DNA from: Bacteroidales bacterium
Lineage (GTDB): Bacteria; Bacteroidota; Bacteroidia; Bacteroidales; Muribaculaceae
Length of the DNA stretch: 64,000 nucleotides
Direction of reading: 5' to 3'
Assembly (NCBI GenBank): GCA_004553485.1
Contig: SFLG01000002.1
Span: 24,855 to 88,854, forward strand
Shown in pieces: positions 39,401 through 47,710 of the stretch (position 1 is its first letter; every line of letters starts with the position of its first letter). The position numbers were made by a program, and so were the translations under genes. Under the pieces are notes generated by a model. The model saw nothing but the letters and a program-made list of their open reading frames with translations. It made no database searches and was not told the DNA's origin.

Positions 39401-41329
39401 AGCGGCGAGGGCGACATCACGCTGGGCAACCTCTATTACGGCAAGGAGCGCGTGGGCGACCTCAAGGCCGAACTGGACGTGCAGACGGGCCGCTCGGGAC
39501 GCGTCTCGGCCGACATGGCACTGTGGGTCAACGGCACCAAGTCGATGACGCTGAAGGGCGACCTCAACGACAGCACACGCACCTCGCCTTTCAACCTCGA
39601 CCTGAACATGATACACTTCCCGCTGTCGACGGCAAACGCCTTCCTGCCGGGAGTGGCGAAGCTGAAGGGCGACATCGACGGCAGTATGACCGTCGAGGGC
39701 GACATGGCCAAGCCCATACTGAACGGCTGGCTCGCCTTCGACTCGGCGGCGGTGACTGTCGACATGCTGGGCTCGACACTCGAGCTGCCCGGCGAGCACA
39801 TTCCGGTCGAAAACAACATCGTGCGCCTCAACAACCTAAAAATCAAGGCCTGCAACGACAACCCGCTCACGGTGGCGGGCACGGTGGACCTGTCCGAGTT
39901 GTCGTCGCCCGGCATCGACCTGTCGTTCAATGCCTCCAACATGCAGCTGGTGAACACCGTCAAGGCCCCGCGCGGCGCCGACGTCTTCGGCAAGCTTTTC
40001 CTGGGCCTCAACGCCACGGCCCGCGGCAACCTCGACTTCCTGACTGTCAAGGCAAAGGCCGACATCCTCCCCGGCACCAACGTCACATATATCATGCCCG
40101 AGGCGGCAAGCACGCTGCAGAACCAGTCGAAGGGCAGTATGGTGAAATTTGTCAACTTCGCCGACTCGGCCCAGATGGCACACGCCGACTCGCTGGAGAG
40201 GCCGTCGACGTTGATGCTCAACCTCGACGCCAAGCTCAACATCAGCAACTCGGTGGCCATCACCGCCGACCTGGGCAGCATGGGTCGCGTGCAGCTGCAG
40301 CCCGAAGGCGGCGTGCACTACACGATGTCGCCCGTGAACTCGGGACGCATGACGGGACGCATAAACATCAACGGTGGCTATGCCCGCGTGAGCCCGCCCG
40401 CCCTCGGCGAGAAGCTCTTCAACTTCAACCAGGGCAGTTATGTCACCTTCAGCGGCAATATGATGAACCCGCTGCTGAACATCCGGGCCACCGACCGCGT
40501 GCGCGCCAACGTGACATCGACGGGTCAGAACTCGCGCCTCATCTACTTTGACATCGGCCTGAGCGTCACCGGCTCCTTCAACGACATGAAGGTGGCCTTC
40601 GACCTCTCCACCGACGACGACGCCACCGTCGCCAACGAGCTGGCCACGATGTCGCCCCAGCAGCGCGAGTCGGCGGCGATGAACATGCTCGTCACCAACA
40701 TCTACGCCTCGGGCGACACCAAGGCCGACGCCAGCATGGGCGGCAACGCGCTCTACTCCTTCCTGACCTCGCAGCTCAACAGCTGGGCCGCCAACAACAT
40801 CCGCGCCGTCGACATCTCGTTCGGCATCAACCAGTACGACAATGTGCGCGGCGGTGCCTCGCAGCAGGCCACCAGCTACAGCTACCAGATATCGAAGTCG
40901 CTGTTCAACGACCGCTTCAAGATTGTCGTGGGCGGCAACTACACCACCGACGCCGACCCCAACCAGAACCTCGAGCAGAACCTCATCAGCGATGTCTCGC
41001 TCGAATATATGCTCAACGACACGGGCACGAAGGTGATACGTGTCTTCCGCCACACGGGCTTCGAGAGCATCCTCGAGGGCGAGATCACCGAGATGGGCGT
41101 GGGCTTCACCTACCGACGCAAGCTAAACTCGCTGCGTCCATACTTCGACTTCCTCTTCCCCAGTCGCCGCCGTGCCCGCAAGGCCATCGAGAAGGCCGAA
41201 GCCGAGGAGAAGGCCAAGGCAGAGGCTCAGGAGAAAGCCGGGGCCGAAGCACGGAAAGAGGCCGAACGGCAGGAGTTTAAAGTCAACCTTCCACCCGAAA
41301 ACTCACCTTCAGACGATAATACCAAATGA
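36452..41329 (+). CDS. tamB: TamB-like translocation and assembly module protein
   Basis: A 1625-residue inner-membrane-anchored periplasmic protein of the TamB/DUF490, AsmA-like group. A single N-terminal membrane segment (about residues 14-33) is followed by a very long repeating beta pattern, as expected for the groove-like bridge that links the inner and outer membranes. The C-terminal DUF490 domain is recognised by GNMMNPLLNIRATDRVRANV and the LNSWAANNIRAVDISFGINQ stretch. After about residue 1590 comes an alanine/glutamate/lysine-rich tail. GTG 36452 is the start. It overlaps tamL by four bases, so the two are translated together. In other bacteria TamB helps lipid transport and outer-membrane protein insertion. 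Confidence 0.9.
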   Translation: MAKFSTSRYAKPALLTLVGIVLFVFGSFTVLYSAWFQDMLRVHLVEYMNRRPDTRFSLDGLRITLPLSLNLDGLVWIERGDTTVAAGALTGNVRPLSLLEGRVELDRARLLRGRYNMGNADSATIIRIAGDTILLDDASVRLSDMAIKANDGLIAGGSLKLWINPDPPVDSTPSQPTRMNIAVKHLKVRDLRFGMNLMPTIDTLDVHIDEGDIRDIAVDLYKQTVDVGTFKGHGLAATYIVPDSAQILATKVAPPAPSSSAPWTVRVGHISFDRSSGLYTTHGLKPLPGFDPAYIQATDLTLVSDNFYNRATDVNIPLKVTGTERCGVQLDVAGTLAIDSIGLTFDDVSLATANGTDLKGKGYLQMGDMATDPDLRVRLDATGKFAVADAQLMFPVLKPYLAPAGEDSAIDFGTAIDGTMGQLNINGLDLSLPGVIELSGSGLLSSVMNPAKMEGDLSLTGHIGDVHPWLSMLMPGSGIAVPMMDARADMMFGNGTYSGTLTATTAEGDLRLDGTLVGRGPEYNIDLITNAFPVQAFMPGAGVGEVTAHIEGEGYGLDLFSKATRANVSADITSLRYQGVTYRDISGKVMLEDGHGDITLDSRNVGLNFALDATATVDGDKFEIDGTFNSRRIDLYDLKMSTTPAAVMFGADLDASFNKSLTDIAATLRLDTLKYSYATGEMHVSDIVARLNSVDSVTNASIRNRDMFAFFSTPMLLMPFVDSLARVTPVMDRLNAEHKISVTELQAALPPFNLAISGGNNNMVGRILAGSEMSLSNFSVNASNDSLINFDARVLGFNSPTIRLDTLTLDMRQHGRRLDIQGRLDNRPGTFDSWAHARLDGFFDTDRLGLNLEQQNIQGKTGFDIGAGISLSGDSTATLTLDKLDPIIGYSPWTVNEGNYVTYNFKKRHIDADLHMAGAGSKVAIYSEAAHSHDPGMHTADEDLVVQISDLRLQDWITINPFAPAIRGNLGTDLRVNLQDGSISGEGDITLGNLYYGKERVGDLKAELDVQTGRSGRVSADMALWVNGTKSMTLKGDLNDSTRTSPFNLDLNMIHFPLSTANAFLPGVAKLKGDIDGSMTVEGDMAKPILNGWLAFDSAAVTVDMLGSTLELPGEHIPVENNIVRLNNLKIKACNDNPLTVAGTVDLSELSSPGIDLSFNASNMQLVNTVKAPRGADVFGKLFLGLNATARGNLDFLTVKAKADILPGTNVTYIMPEAASTLQNQSKGSMVKFVNFADSAQMAHADSLERPSTLMLNLDAKLNISNSVAITADLGSMGRVQLQPEGGVHYTMSPVNSGRMTGRININGGYARVSPPALGEKLFNFNQGSYVTFSGNMMNPLLNIRATDRVRANVTSTGQNSRLIYFDIGLSVTGSFNDMKVAFDLSTDDDATVANELATMSPQQRESAAMNMLVTNIYASGDTKADASMGGNALYSFLTSQLNSWAANNIRAVDISFGINQYDNVRGGASQQATSYSYQISKSLFNDRFKIVVGGNYTTDADPNQNLEQNLISDVSLEYMLNDTGTKVIRVFRHTGFESILEGEITEMGVGFTYRRKLNSLRPYFDFLFPSRRRARKAIEKAEAEEKAKAEAQEKAGAEARKEAERQEFKVNLPPENSPSDDNTK

Positions 41330-43653
41330 CAGCATCGACAAAACATAACCGGCGTCCGAGCCTGCCCGCACTGCTGGCGGCCGTCATCACGGCACTGACC
41401 CTTGTCGGATGCTCGACCACGCGGCGCATTCCCGAAGGCGAGCGGCTGTACACCGGCATCAAGAAAATCGAGTACAGCATTGGCGACTCGACGGGCCGCG
41501 TGCCCACGGCCATGCGCGACGACGTCTACGACGCCGCCTTTGTCCGCCCCAACAACTACTGGCCATTGCTGAGCTGGCGCTACCCCTTCCCGCTCGGGTT
41601 GTGGGTGTACAACAACTGGCCCAACCCCGAAAAGGGCCTGCGCCACTGGCTGTACGAAAAGCTGGTGGAGGAGCCGGTGCTGGTGAGCGACGTCCGCCCC
41701 GACGTGCGCACACGCATGATAGAGCAGATTCTCGACAACTACGGCTACTTCCGCGGCAACGTCACCTTCGAGATGGTGGAGGGCAAGAAGAACAAGCGCA
41801 AGGCGTCGGTGCTGTACAAGGTTAACACCGGTCCCGAGTTCCGCTTCAACAGTGTCGAGCTCATCCCCGACACTACATCGCTGATACACCTCATCGACTC
41901 GATTGCCTCGCGCCAGACCTACCTCAGGGCCGGCAGCCGCTACGACACCGACTCGCTGTCGGCGGCACGCGTCAACATCGCCAACGCCCTGCGCAACAAG
42001 GGATACTACTATTTCCGTCCCGAATATATCGAATATCTTGCCGACTCGGTCTCCAAACCCGGCTCCATCGCCCTGCGCATGACCCTGGGCAGCAACCTGC
42101 CCAAACCGCTCATCGAGCCTTACCGCACGGGACGTGTCACCGTCACCGTCAACCGCCACAACGGCAAGGCGTACTGGGTTGACACGCTCGACCTGCCGCA
42201 GGCCACGCTGGTAAAGCAGATGCCGCAGAGGCTGCGCACGTCGGTAATCAGGGACAACGTCACCTTCCGCCCCGGACGCGTCTTCCGCGTCAGCGACATG
42301 GACCGCACGCAGGCCTACCTGTCGCGGCTGGGCATCTTCAGCTCGGTAACCATCGAGGCCGGTCACGACACCACCGACCTTAAGTCGCGCCTCCTCGACG
42401 TCAACATCACCTGCATCGCCGACAAGCCCCTCGAGGCCTCGGTAGAGGTCAACGCCACCTCCAAGTCCAACAGCTACATCGGCCCGGGCCTTATCCTCGG
42501 CCTCACCAACCGCAACATCTTTGGCGGCGGCGAGCAGCTGTCGGTGCGCCTCAACGGGTCGTACGAGTGGCAGACGGGCCACGGCAACCGCGGAGGCATA
42601 TTCAACTCGTACGAGTTCGGCATCACCGGCTCGCTGGCCTTCCCGCGCCTGCTGGCGCCGCGATTTGTCAACCGCACACGCCGCAACATCAACTGGACGC
42701 GCTTCACCCTCAACGCCGACGTGCTCAACCGACCGCACTTCTTCAAGCTGGCGCAGTTCAACCTGGCAATGTCATACGACTGGCAGACCAACCGCTACTC
42801 GTCGATGTCGTTCACACCCCTGAAGCTCACCTACACCAAGCTGATGAAGACGACGGCAGAGTTCGACTCAATCATGAACGCCAACCCCGCCGTTGCGCTG
42901 AGCTTCCGCAGCCAGTACATCCCGCAGATGATGTACACCTACAACTTCAACAAGGCCTACGGCTCCAACAACATCCTCAGCCTCACCGTGGGCGCCCAAG
43001 AGGCCGGCAACCTCTTCTGGGCCGTATACGAGGCCTGCGGCGCACGGGGCGAGAAAAATCTCTTCGGCACACCCTTCTCGCAGTTCATCAAGGGCACGGC
43101 ACAGATAGTCTACAGCCGCCGCCTGGGCAAGAGCGATATGTGGCTCGTCAGCCGCGCCGCCGTCGGTGCCGTACATCCCTATGGCAACTCCACGCAGGTG
43201 CCCTACGCCGAGCAGTTCTACTGCGGCGGCGCCAACTCGGTGCGCGCCTTCACCGTGCGCTCGATAGGCCCCGGCAGCTACCGCGCCCCCGGCAACAACT
43301 CGGTCGACTACTTCGACCAGACCGGCACCTTCAAGTTCGAGGCCAACGTCGAGCTGCGCTTCCCCATCTACAGCATCGTCCACGGCGCCGTCTTCCTCGA
43401 CTCGGGCAACGTATGGCTGCTCAAGACCGACCCCGCCCGTCCCGGCGGCACACTGCGCGCCGGCACCTTCCTCAAAGACCTCGCCTTAGGCACCGGCGTA
43501 GGCCTCCGCTTCGACATCAGCATGCTCGTCCTCCGCTGCGACCTCGGCATCGGCCTCCACGCCCCCTACGACACCGGCAAAAAAGGCTACTACAACCTCC
43601 CCGACTTCTGGAAATCCATGGCCTTCCACCTCGCCATCGGCTACCCCTTCTAA
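41326..43653 (+). CDS. tamL: TamL: lipoprotein version of the BamA/TamA outer-membrane assembly factor
   Basis: A 775-residue protein with a lipoprotein signal peptide (about residues 10-28, lipobox LVGC), POTRA-like domains in the first 350 residues, and a C-terminal 16-strand type barrel of the Omp85 family. The barrel includes the VRGF-like AYRAPGNNS/VRAFTVRS region (here NSVRAFTVRSIGPG) and a terminal beta strand ending in aromatic residues (AIGYPF). Bacteroidetes TamA homologues carry such a lipid anchor and are called TamL. The ATGA overlap with tamB indicates a functional pair. Confidence 0.9.
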   Translation: MTASTKHNRRPSLPALLAAVITALTLVGCSTTRRIPEGERLYTGIKKIEYSIGDSTGRVPTAMRDDVYDAAFVRPNNYWPLLSWRYPFPLGLWVYNNWPNPEKGLRHWLYEKLVEEPVLVSDVRPDVRTRMIEQILDNYGYFRGNVTFEMVEGKKNKRKASVLYKVNTGPEFRFNSVELIPDTTSLIHLIDSIASRQTYLRAGSRYDTDSLSAARVNIANALRNKGYYYFRPEYIEYLADSVSKPGSIALRMTLGSNLPKPLIEPYRTGRVTVTVNRHNGKAYWVDTLDLPQATLVKQMPQRLRTSVIRDNVTFRPGRVFRVSDMDRTQAYLSRLGIFSSVTIEAGHDTTDLKSRLLDVNITCIADKPLEASVEVNATSKSNSYIGPGLILGLTNRNIFGGGEQLSVRLNGSYEWQTGHGNRGGIFNSYEFGITGSLAFPRLLAPRFVNRTRRNINWTRFTLNADVLNRPHFFKLAQFNLAMSYDWQTNRYSSMSFTPLKLTYTKLMKTTAEFDSIMNANPAVALSFRSQYIPQMMYTYNFNKAYGSNNILSLTVGAQEAGNLFWAVYEACGARGEKNLFGTPFSQFIKGTAQIVYSRRLGKSDMWLVSRAAVGAVHPYGNSTQVPYAEQFYCGGANSVRAFTVRSIGPGSYRAPGNNSVDYFDQTGTFKFEANVELRFPIYSIVHGAVFLDSGNVWLLKTDPARPGGTLRAGTFLKDLALGTGVGLRFDISMLVLRCDLGIGLHAPYDTGKKGYYNLPDFWKSMAFHLAIGYPF

Positions 43654-43708
43654 CCCCACCCGGGCCACCCCTTTTATCGCCAATGACTCGAACGAAACCA
43701 AGTAGTAT

Positions 43709-43733
43709 GTATCAGGATAGTGTGATACTTTTA
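43709..43733 (+). terminator. Weak terminator after tamL
   Basis: A 6-base stem with an 8-base loop (43709-43714 with 43723-43728), followed by TTTTA. It lies in the gap where the base composition switches to the AT-rich island. Confidence 0.35.
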
Positions 43734-43764
43734 TAATGGAATCATAACTACTTTTTGATGTGTA

Positions 43765-44598
43765 CTAGAGGTCACTAATGTCTATATCTTCATCGATTGC
43801 TTCTTGATTTAGAGATATTTTGCTAAGTACATATATGCTTAATTCGTATAATCCGTACATCGGGAAGGTTACTAAAATCAAGGTAAATATATCCGGAGGC
43901 GTGATTACTGCGGCAATTATCATTATGATAACAAATGCGTAAGCACGATATTTACGAAGCAGATCTGCGTCAATTAATCCCATTTTACCAAGAACATACG
44001 CAAATACTGGGAGCTGAAAAACAATACCCATTAAAAATGTAAGAGTAGTGAATGTCGAGATATATGAGTCAAGCGTAATTGTACTCCTTATCGACTCGTC
44101 AACTTGGTATGTAGCAAGAAATTGAAAGGATATTGGGAATAGAATGAAGTAACTCATCAGAAGACCAAGTACAAACAAGGCGTAAATGATAGCAGCTACA
44201 ATGTAAGAATATTTTTTTTCGCTGTCATACAAGGCAGGCGAGATAAATCTGAATAATTCAAGAACAATGTATGGGGATGCCAGTAATACGGCCAAGACAC
44301 ATGACACGGTGATATGTGTCATGAATTGAGCCGAAAGTTCGGTGCTTATAAGCGGTATGTTGTATTCTTCAAAATGGAAGTTCCAGCCAATCGCTTGCAA
44401 CCAATGTTCTATCAGTCTGAAAGTACAGAAATCAGAGTGCTGTGGTGCCAGTAAGAGTGTGAAAGTTTCCTTTTTGAAACAAAAGATTACAACAGCAAGA
44501 ACAATGACAACCGCAATAATTCGGAAGAGCATCTTGCGTAATATTTCAAGATGTCCTCCGAATGTAAGTAAAGTGCCTTCATTCTGCTGATTACTCAC
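43765..44598 (-). CDS. tatC: Twin-arginine translocase subunit TatC, linked to the CXXX peptide cluster
   Basis: TatC is the receptor of the Tat system, which moves folded proteins with RR signals across the inner membrane. From GTG 44598 the protein has 277 residues, the usual length; it opens [20 protein letters not shown]. Six membrane segments are visible, with the family's [14 protein letters not shown] end ([17 protein letters not shown]). I prefer GTG 44598 because it overlaps the tatA stop by only eight bases, whereas the upstream ATGs would run 59-86 bases into tatA. The low GC content matches the peptide cluster, not the neighbouring genome. It is the last gene of the eight-gene minus-strand run. 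Confidence 0.9.
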   Translation of the reverse strand: MSNQQNEGTLLTFGGHLEILRKMLFRIIAVVIVLAVVIFCFKKETFTLLLAPQHSDFCTFRLIEHWLQAIGWNFHFEEYNIPLISTELSAQFMTHITVSCVLAVLLASPYIVLELFRFISPALYDSEKKYSYIVAAIIYALFVLGLLMSYFILFPISFQFLATYQVDESIRSTITLDSYISTFTTLTFLMGIVFQLPVFAYVLGKMGLIDADLLRKYRAYAFVIIMIIAAVITPPDIFTLILVTFPMYGLYELSIYVLSKISLNQEAIDEDIDISDL

Positions 44599-44845
44599 TT
44601 TTGGATGCGTTTTCTTCGACTTGGTGGCTTCGTTTGGAGAATTCGGCATTGGCACGTCTTTGCACCTCTTCCTCAACGCGGCGATTCATTTCTTCTTCGG
44701 TTGGTTCATTCATGCCAGCCTTGAAGCTTTTTACACCTTTACCCATTCCTTTCATAAGCTCAGGGAGTTTCTTTCCTCCAAAGATGAGGAGAATAACTGC
44801 GCAGATAAGAATAATCTCAGTGGCGCCAATCATGCAAAGTATCAT
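44591..44845 (-). CDS. tatA: Twin-arginine translocase subunit TatA
   Basis: An 84-residue pore subunit with an N-terminal membrane helix (about residues 6-22), the hinge [21 protein letters not shown] and a charged amphipathic, then acidic C-terminus. ATG 44845 is chosen because it forms an ATGA overlap with the stop of the preceding accessory gene; the longer TTG start at 44872 would overlap by 31 bases. With TatC alone it forms a minimal TatAC system, and no TatB is seen. Its place in the cluster suggests it exports the cysteine-rich precursors. Confidence 0.9.
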   Translation of the reverse strand: MILCMIGATEIILICAVILLIFGGKKLPELMKGMGKGVKSFKAGMNEPTEEEMNRRVEEEVQRRANAEFSKRSHQVEENASKSE

Positions 44846-45120
44846 TCCTGTGTCACTAAATAGATTGTACAATCATTGAAATCGATCTCCCAGCTGCCGT
44901 TTTCAGAGCTTTCCCACTGGTATTTTTCGCCCATGCGGTTCCACCATTGTTGAAACTTTGTAGAGGTTTCGCCCATATCCTTTACTAAACGCTCGTATAG
45001 TTCAGCGTTGTCAGATGTTAGAATCTTAGCCAACTCATTCAAGCCATTTCTGCGCTCAAAAAGTGCTTGAATTTCATCACGTTCTTCGGGGAGAACATGA
45101 CCTATTGTCTGTTTTGTCAT
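44842..45120 (-). CDS. CXXX repeat peptide modification system accessory protein
   Basis: A 92-residue soluble protein that starts [20 protein letters not shown] and has a helical body, with [11 protein letters not shown] near the middle and a short beta-like end ([12 protein letters not shown]). I recognise it as the small third member that travels with the two CXXX-repeat peptide maturases in Bacteroides-type clusters. Its biochemical role is not known to me. It lies two bases after the maturase stop and overlaps tatA by four bases. Confidence 0.75.
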   Translation of the reverse strand: MTKQTIGHVLPEERDEIQALFERRNGLNELAKILTSDNAELYERLVKDMGETSTKFQQWWNRMGEKYQWESSENGSWEIDFNDCTIYLVTQE

Positions 45121-45122
45121 AT

Positions 45123-46064
45123 TTATTTGTTTATTATTTTTTCAAATGGATCAAGATAATCTAAAACAGGTATACTTACACCTTTTAAGAAAGGTCCATT
45201 TTCTCTCAGTTTACTCAACAATTTTAGTGACGCATTGCGTTCATAATGTGAGATTACACATTGGTTGTGACTTGGAGTGTTTACTTCATTTGTCCTTTTC
45301 TTGTTTATCCAAATACATCGATGACATTGGAATGCGTCACATTCACGGCATATTGGGGCTTTATCAAGTTCATACAAACGTTTATTCGGAATGGTTAAAT
45401 CTAAGCCATTCAGTTCAATATCAGTATCGCTGTCATGATAAAATCCCGGGCATATATAGAACTTGCCATTTGGCCCAATTGTAATGGTTTCAGTACCTGC
45501 ATTGCAATTGTTCATTTTGTCAAGAGTAAGGCGGTCTGTAAGAATATTTAGCTTAGGAAGCATCCGCCCCTTTTTTGTCTCTGAAACAATATAATCTACT
45601 GTCTCGTCTAAGAACTTTGAATATAGAGATATTTCTATATTTTGTGTCTGCGTCAATGAAGTTAGCACTACATTGACACGTCCTACATTGTAGATTAAAT
45701 TTTTAAATAAATTAATATTGTGACTAAATTCACAGATTGTACCTCTAACAACTACTGTGTCGTGTTTTATTTGCTGGATTAACTCACCTGCATCTGAAAT
45801 ATTAATCACGCATATATCATCCTTGCCAGCTTGAATAAAGGGCTTGATATTAATGTGATCAATCGAATCAATTATTGGAAGATACTCATTTGGCAAATCG
45901 TATTCAGGATAGACAAATTGTATCATAAGATTCTCCTTCATACCGAATTTTATAGCCTCTTTCAAATTATCAACTGATATGAGACCACAGTCACTACCCT
46001 TTCGGTCATAATGACAGAAAGGTATAGAACTTTTATCTAATAGTATTATAAGATATTTTAACAT
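45123..46064 (-). CDS. CXXX repeat peptide maturase, SPASM-like protein lacking the radical SAM cysteines
   Basis: A 313-residue protein from ATG 46064 (the ATG at 46073 is also possible). The N-terminal half has no CxxxCxxC motif. The C-terminal part has a SPASM-like cysteine set: NCNAGTETITIGPNGKFYIC, then CRECDAFQCHRC and a last cysteine in HNQCVISH. This fits an auxiliary Fe-S cluster protein derived from a radical SAM enzyme. It overlaps the preceding radical SAM gene by seven bases. A role as partner or peptide-binding subunit of that enzyme is inference. Confidence 0.75.
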   Translation of the reverse strand: MLKYLIILLDKSSIPFCHYDRKGSDCGLISVDNLKEAIKFGMKENLMIQFVYPEYDLPNEYLPIIDSIDHINIKPFIQAGKDDICVINISDAGELIQQIKHDTVVVRGTICEFSHNINLFKNLIYNVGRVNVVLTSLTQTQNIEISLYSKFLDETVDYIVSETKKGRMLPKLNILTDRLTLDKMNNCNAGTETITIGPNGKFYICPGFYHDSDTDIELNGLDLTIPNKRLYELDKAPICRECDAFQCHRCIWINKKRTNEVNTPSHNQCVISHYERNASLKLLSKLRENGPFLKGVSIPVLDYLDPFEKIINK

Positions 46065-47260
46065 AAGCCGCAATTAGTGTTTTTAGTACATATATCGGCC
46101 TCAAGTTCTATTTTCCGATATAGCTTGTTCCAATAGTAATTGTTCGCTCGAACTCTAGCTTTATGCATTCGACAAATGGCCATAGATCTTTGAAATATTG
46201 TTGACGTAGATGCGGCATCATAGTTTTCGCCTTGACACCATGCACATCCACTTGCAATCTCACAATCTAAGCACTCTTGACTTGATTGAGTTTTACGATC
46301 TAATGTAAGAAAGGGTCGTAATTTGTCCGAGTCAATTCCATCGGTAATATTTCCAATTATAATCGGTTTCTTATTTCTTAGGGAATATGCTGCAAAACGA
46401 GTGCATGGATAAAAATTACCCGCAGCATCTATCGCCAACATTCTTCCAGCGCCACACCAATTTTGATTATCCCTCTCAATATCCAAGGGCTTGCCAATTA
46501 ATTCGGAAAAAAACGAGCAAGTAAAGTCCTGATAATACCCGTTATCGATAATGGCATCTGCCAAATCCATAAGCTGCTTTTCAAAAGCTTCATCATCACC
46601 ATTATGCCATACATTCTCAAAGACCACATTTATATTTACCTCATGGATTCCTAAAGAAAATAAATGTAGCACGCTTTCGCATATATATGGGATATCCGCA
46701 GAGCTTATTGTCACTTTTGTTCCGGCTTCTGGAAATTGACTTAACCACAAAGGAATATTTCGGACAACATCAAGATAGCTGCCTTTTTCACCGTTACCCT
46801 TCCAAACTCGATTAAGATCGTGTTTTCTAGGAGTTCCATCTATAGTGATTCCGATGGAAAGATGGCTATGGTTCTTGGTGATAAAATTCTGAACCTTTGG
46901 AGAGTCATAATTAATTCCGTTCGTTGAAAACGAGAAACGATATGAGTTAAACCAGTGATGATCCAACCTGAACATTTCAGTCTTAAGATAATCGCAAATC
47001 TTGTCGATAAGTTCGATTTCAAGAAAAGGTTCTCCACCTATAAAATCCCATATTACAGATTCTTCTTTGAAAAAGTCTTCATGAGCCAGAATATAGTCAA
47101 TCGCTGCCTTGGCAGTTGTCCATGACATTCGTTCTTTTTCATTTTTCCCAACAAGATAGCAGTACTTGCAGGCAAGTTGACAATCTTTTGTGACAATAAA
47201 CGTAATAGTTTTTGCCACACCAGACTTCCATGCAGTTTTGGGCACAAACGGTTGAGACAT
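46058..47260 (-). CDS. Radical SAM/SPASM peptide maturase, CXXX-repeat target family
   Basis: A 400-residue enzyme with the radical SAM cluster motif CQLACKYCYL (Cys 27, 31, 34), the GGEPF motif in WDFIGGEPFLE that helps bind SAM, and a C-terminal SPASM domain with auxiliary-cluster cysteines (GNFYPCTRF, CLDCEIASGCAWC and a final CTKNTNCGLC). Enzymes of this type modify ribosomally made peptides, often forming thioether or carbon-carbon crosslinks at cysteine or nearby residues. It starts five bases after the stop of the first precursor gene, so the target is very likely the cysteine-ladder proteins. Confidence 0.88.
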   Translation of the reverse strand: MSQPFVPKTAWKSGVAKTITFIVTKDCQLACKYCYLVGKNEKERMSWTTAKAAIDYILAHEDFFKEESVIWDFIGGEPFLEIELIDKICDYLKTEMFRLDHHWFNSYRFSFSTNGINYDSPKVQNFITKNHSHLSIGITIDGTPRKHDLNRVWKGNGEKGSYLDVVRNIPLWLSQFPEAGTKVTISSADIPYICESVLHLFSLGIHEVNINVVFENVWHNGDDEAFEKQLMDLADAIIDNGYYQDFTCSFFSELIGKPLDIERDNQNWCGAGRMLAIDAAGNFYPCTRFAAYSLRNKKPIIIGNITDGIDSDKLRPFLTLDRKTQSSQECLDCEIASGCAWCQGENYDAASTSTIFQRSMAICRMHKARVRANNYYWNKLYRKIELEADICTKNTNCGLC

Positions 47261-47265
47261 AATGA

Positions 47266-47691
47266 TTATCTAACTTTTTTATCACACTTGCCAGAGCAAG
47301 AGTTGCTACACCAATCTTCACATCCATTTTTACAGCCGCCGGAACAGCCTGCGGTACAAGATCCTTCGCATTGTCCGTAGCAACCTCCAGCACATCCGCC
47401 CATGCAACCACTGGAGCATGATCCCGTACAAGTTGAACTACAATTGTAGCTACCACATCCACTATTCATATTTGAACCTCCAGTACAGCTGCCAGAACAA
47501 GAGCCATAACAATTCCCCTTGCATGAACCATTACATGAAGAAGGGTCGCTAGGTTGATCTGGGATTTCCGGTTCATCTTTTTCGCATGAAGTTAAGAGAT
47601 TCCCAAACGCAGCAAATGCGATAATAGGCAGCGTTGTTTGTGCCGCTTTCTTAAAGAAAGCTCTACGATTATATAGTTTATTCTTATCCAT
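47266..47691 (-). CDS. Precursor A: Tat-signal, lipobox, CXXX-repeat protein
   Basis: A 141-residue protein. Residues 1-36 form a twin-arginine signal (YNRRAFFKKAA) with a hydrophobic stretch (LPIIAFAAFGNLL) and a lipobox LTSC at Cys36. An acidic linker (37-52) follows. Then cysteines occur every fourth residue at 53-69, after a Ser/Asn break at 79, and again from 84 to 136, giving 20 cysteines with Gly and Ser between them. The tail is DKKVR. This reads as the substrate of the radical SAM enzyme encoded five bases downstream, exported folded or modified by Tat and perhaps lipid-anchored. I see no leader cleavage site other than the lipobox. Confidence 0.85.
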   Translation of the reverse strand: MDKNKLYNRRAFFKKAAQTTLPIIAFAAFGNLLTSCEKDEPEIPDQPSDPSSCNGSCKGNCYGSCSGSCTGGSNMNSGCGSYNCSSTCTGSCSSGCMGGCAGGCYGQCEGSCTAGCSGGCKNGCEDWCSNSCSGKCDKKVR

Positions 47692-47710
47692 TGTTTAGAC
47701 TGTATAGATT

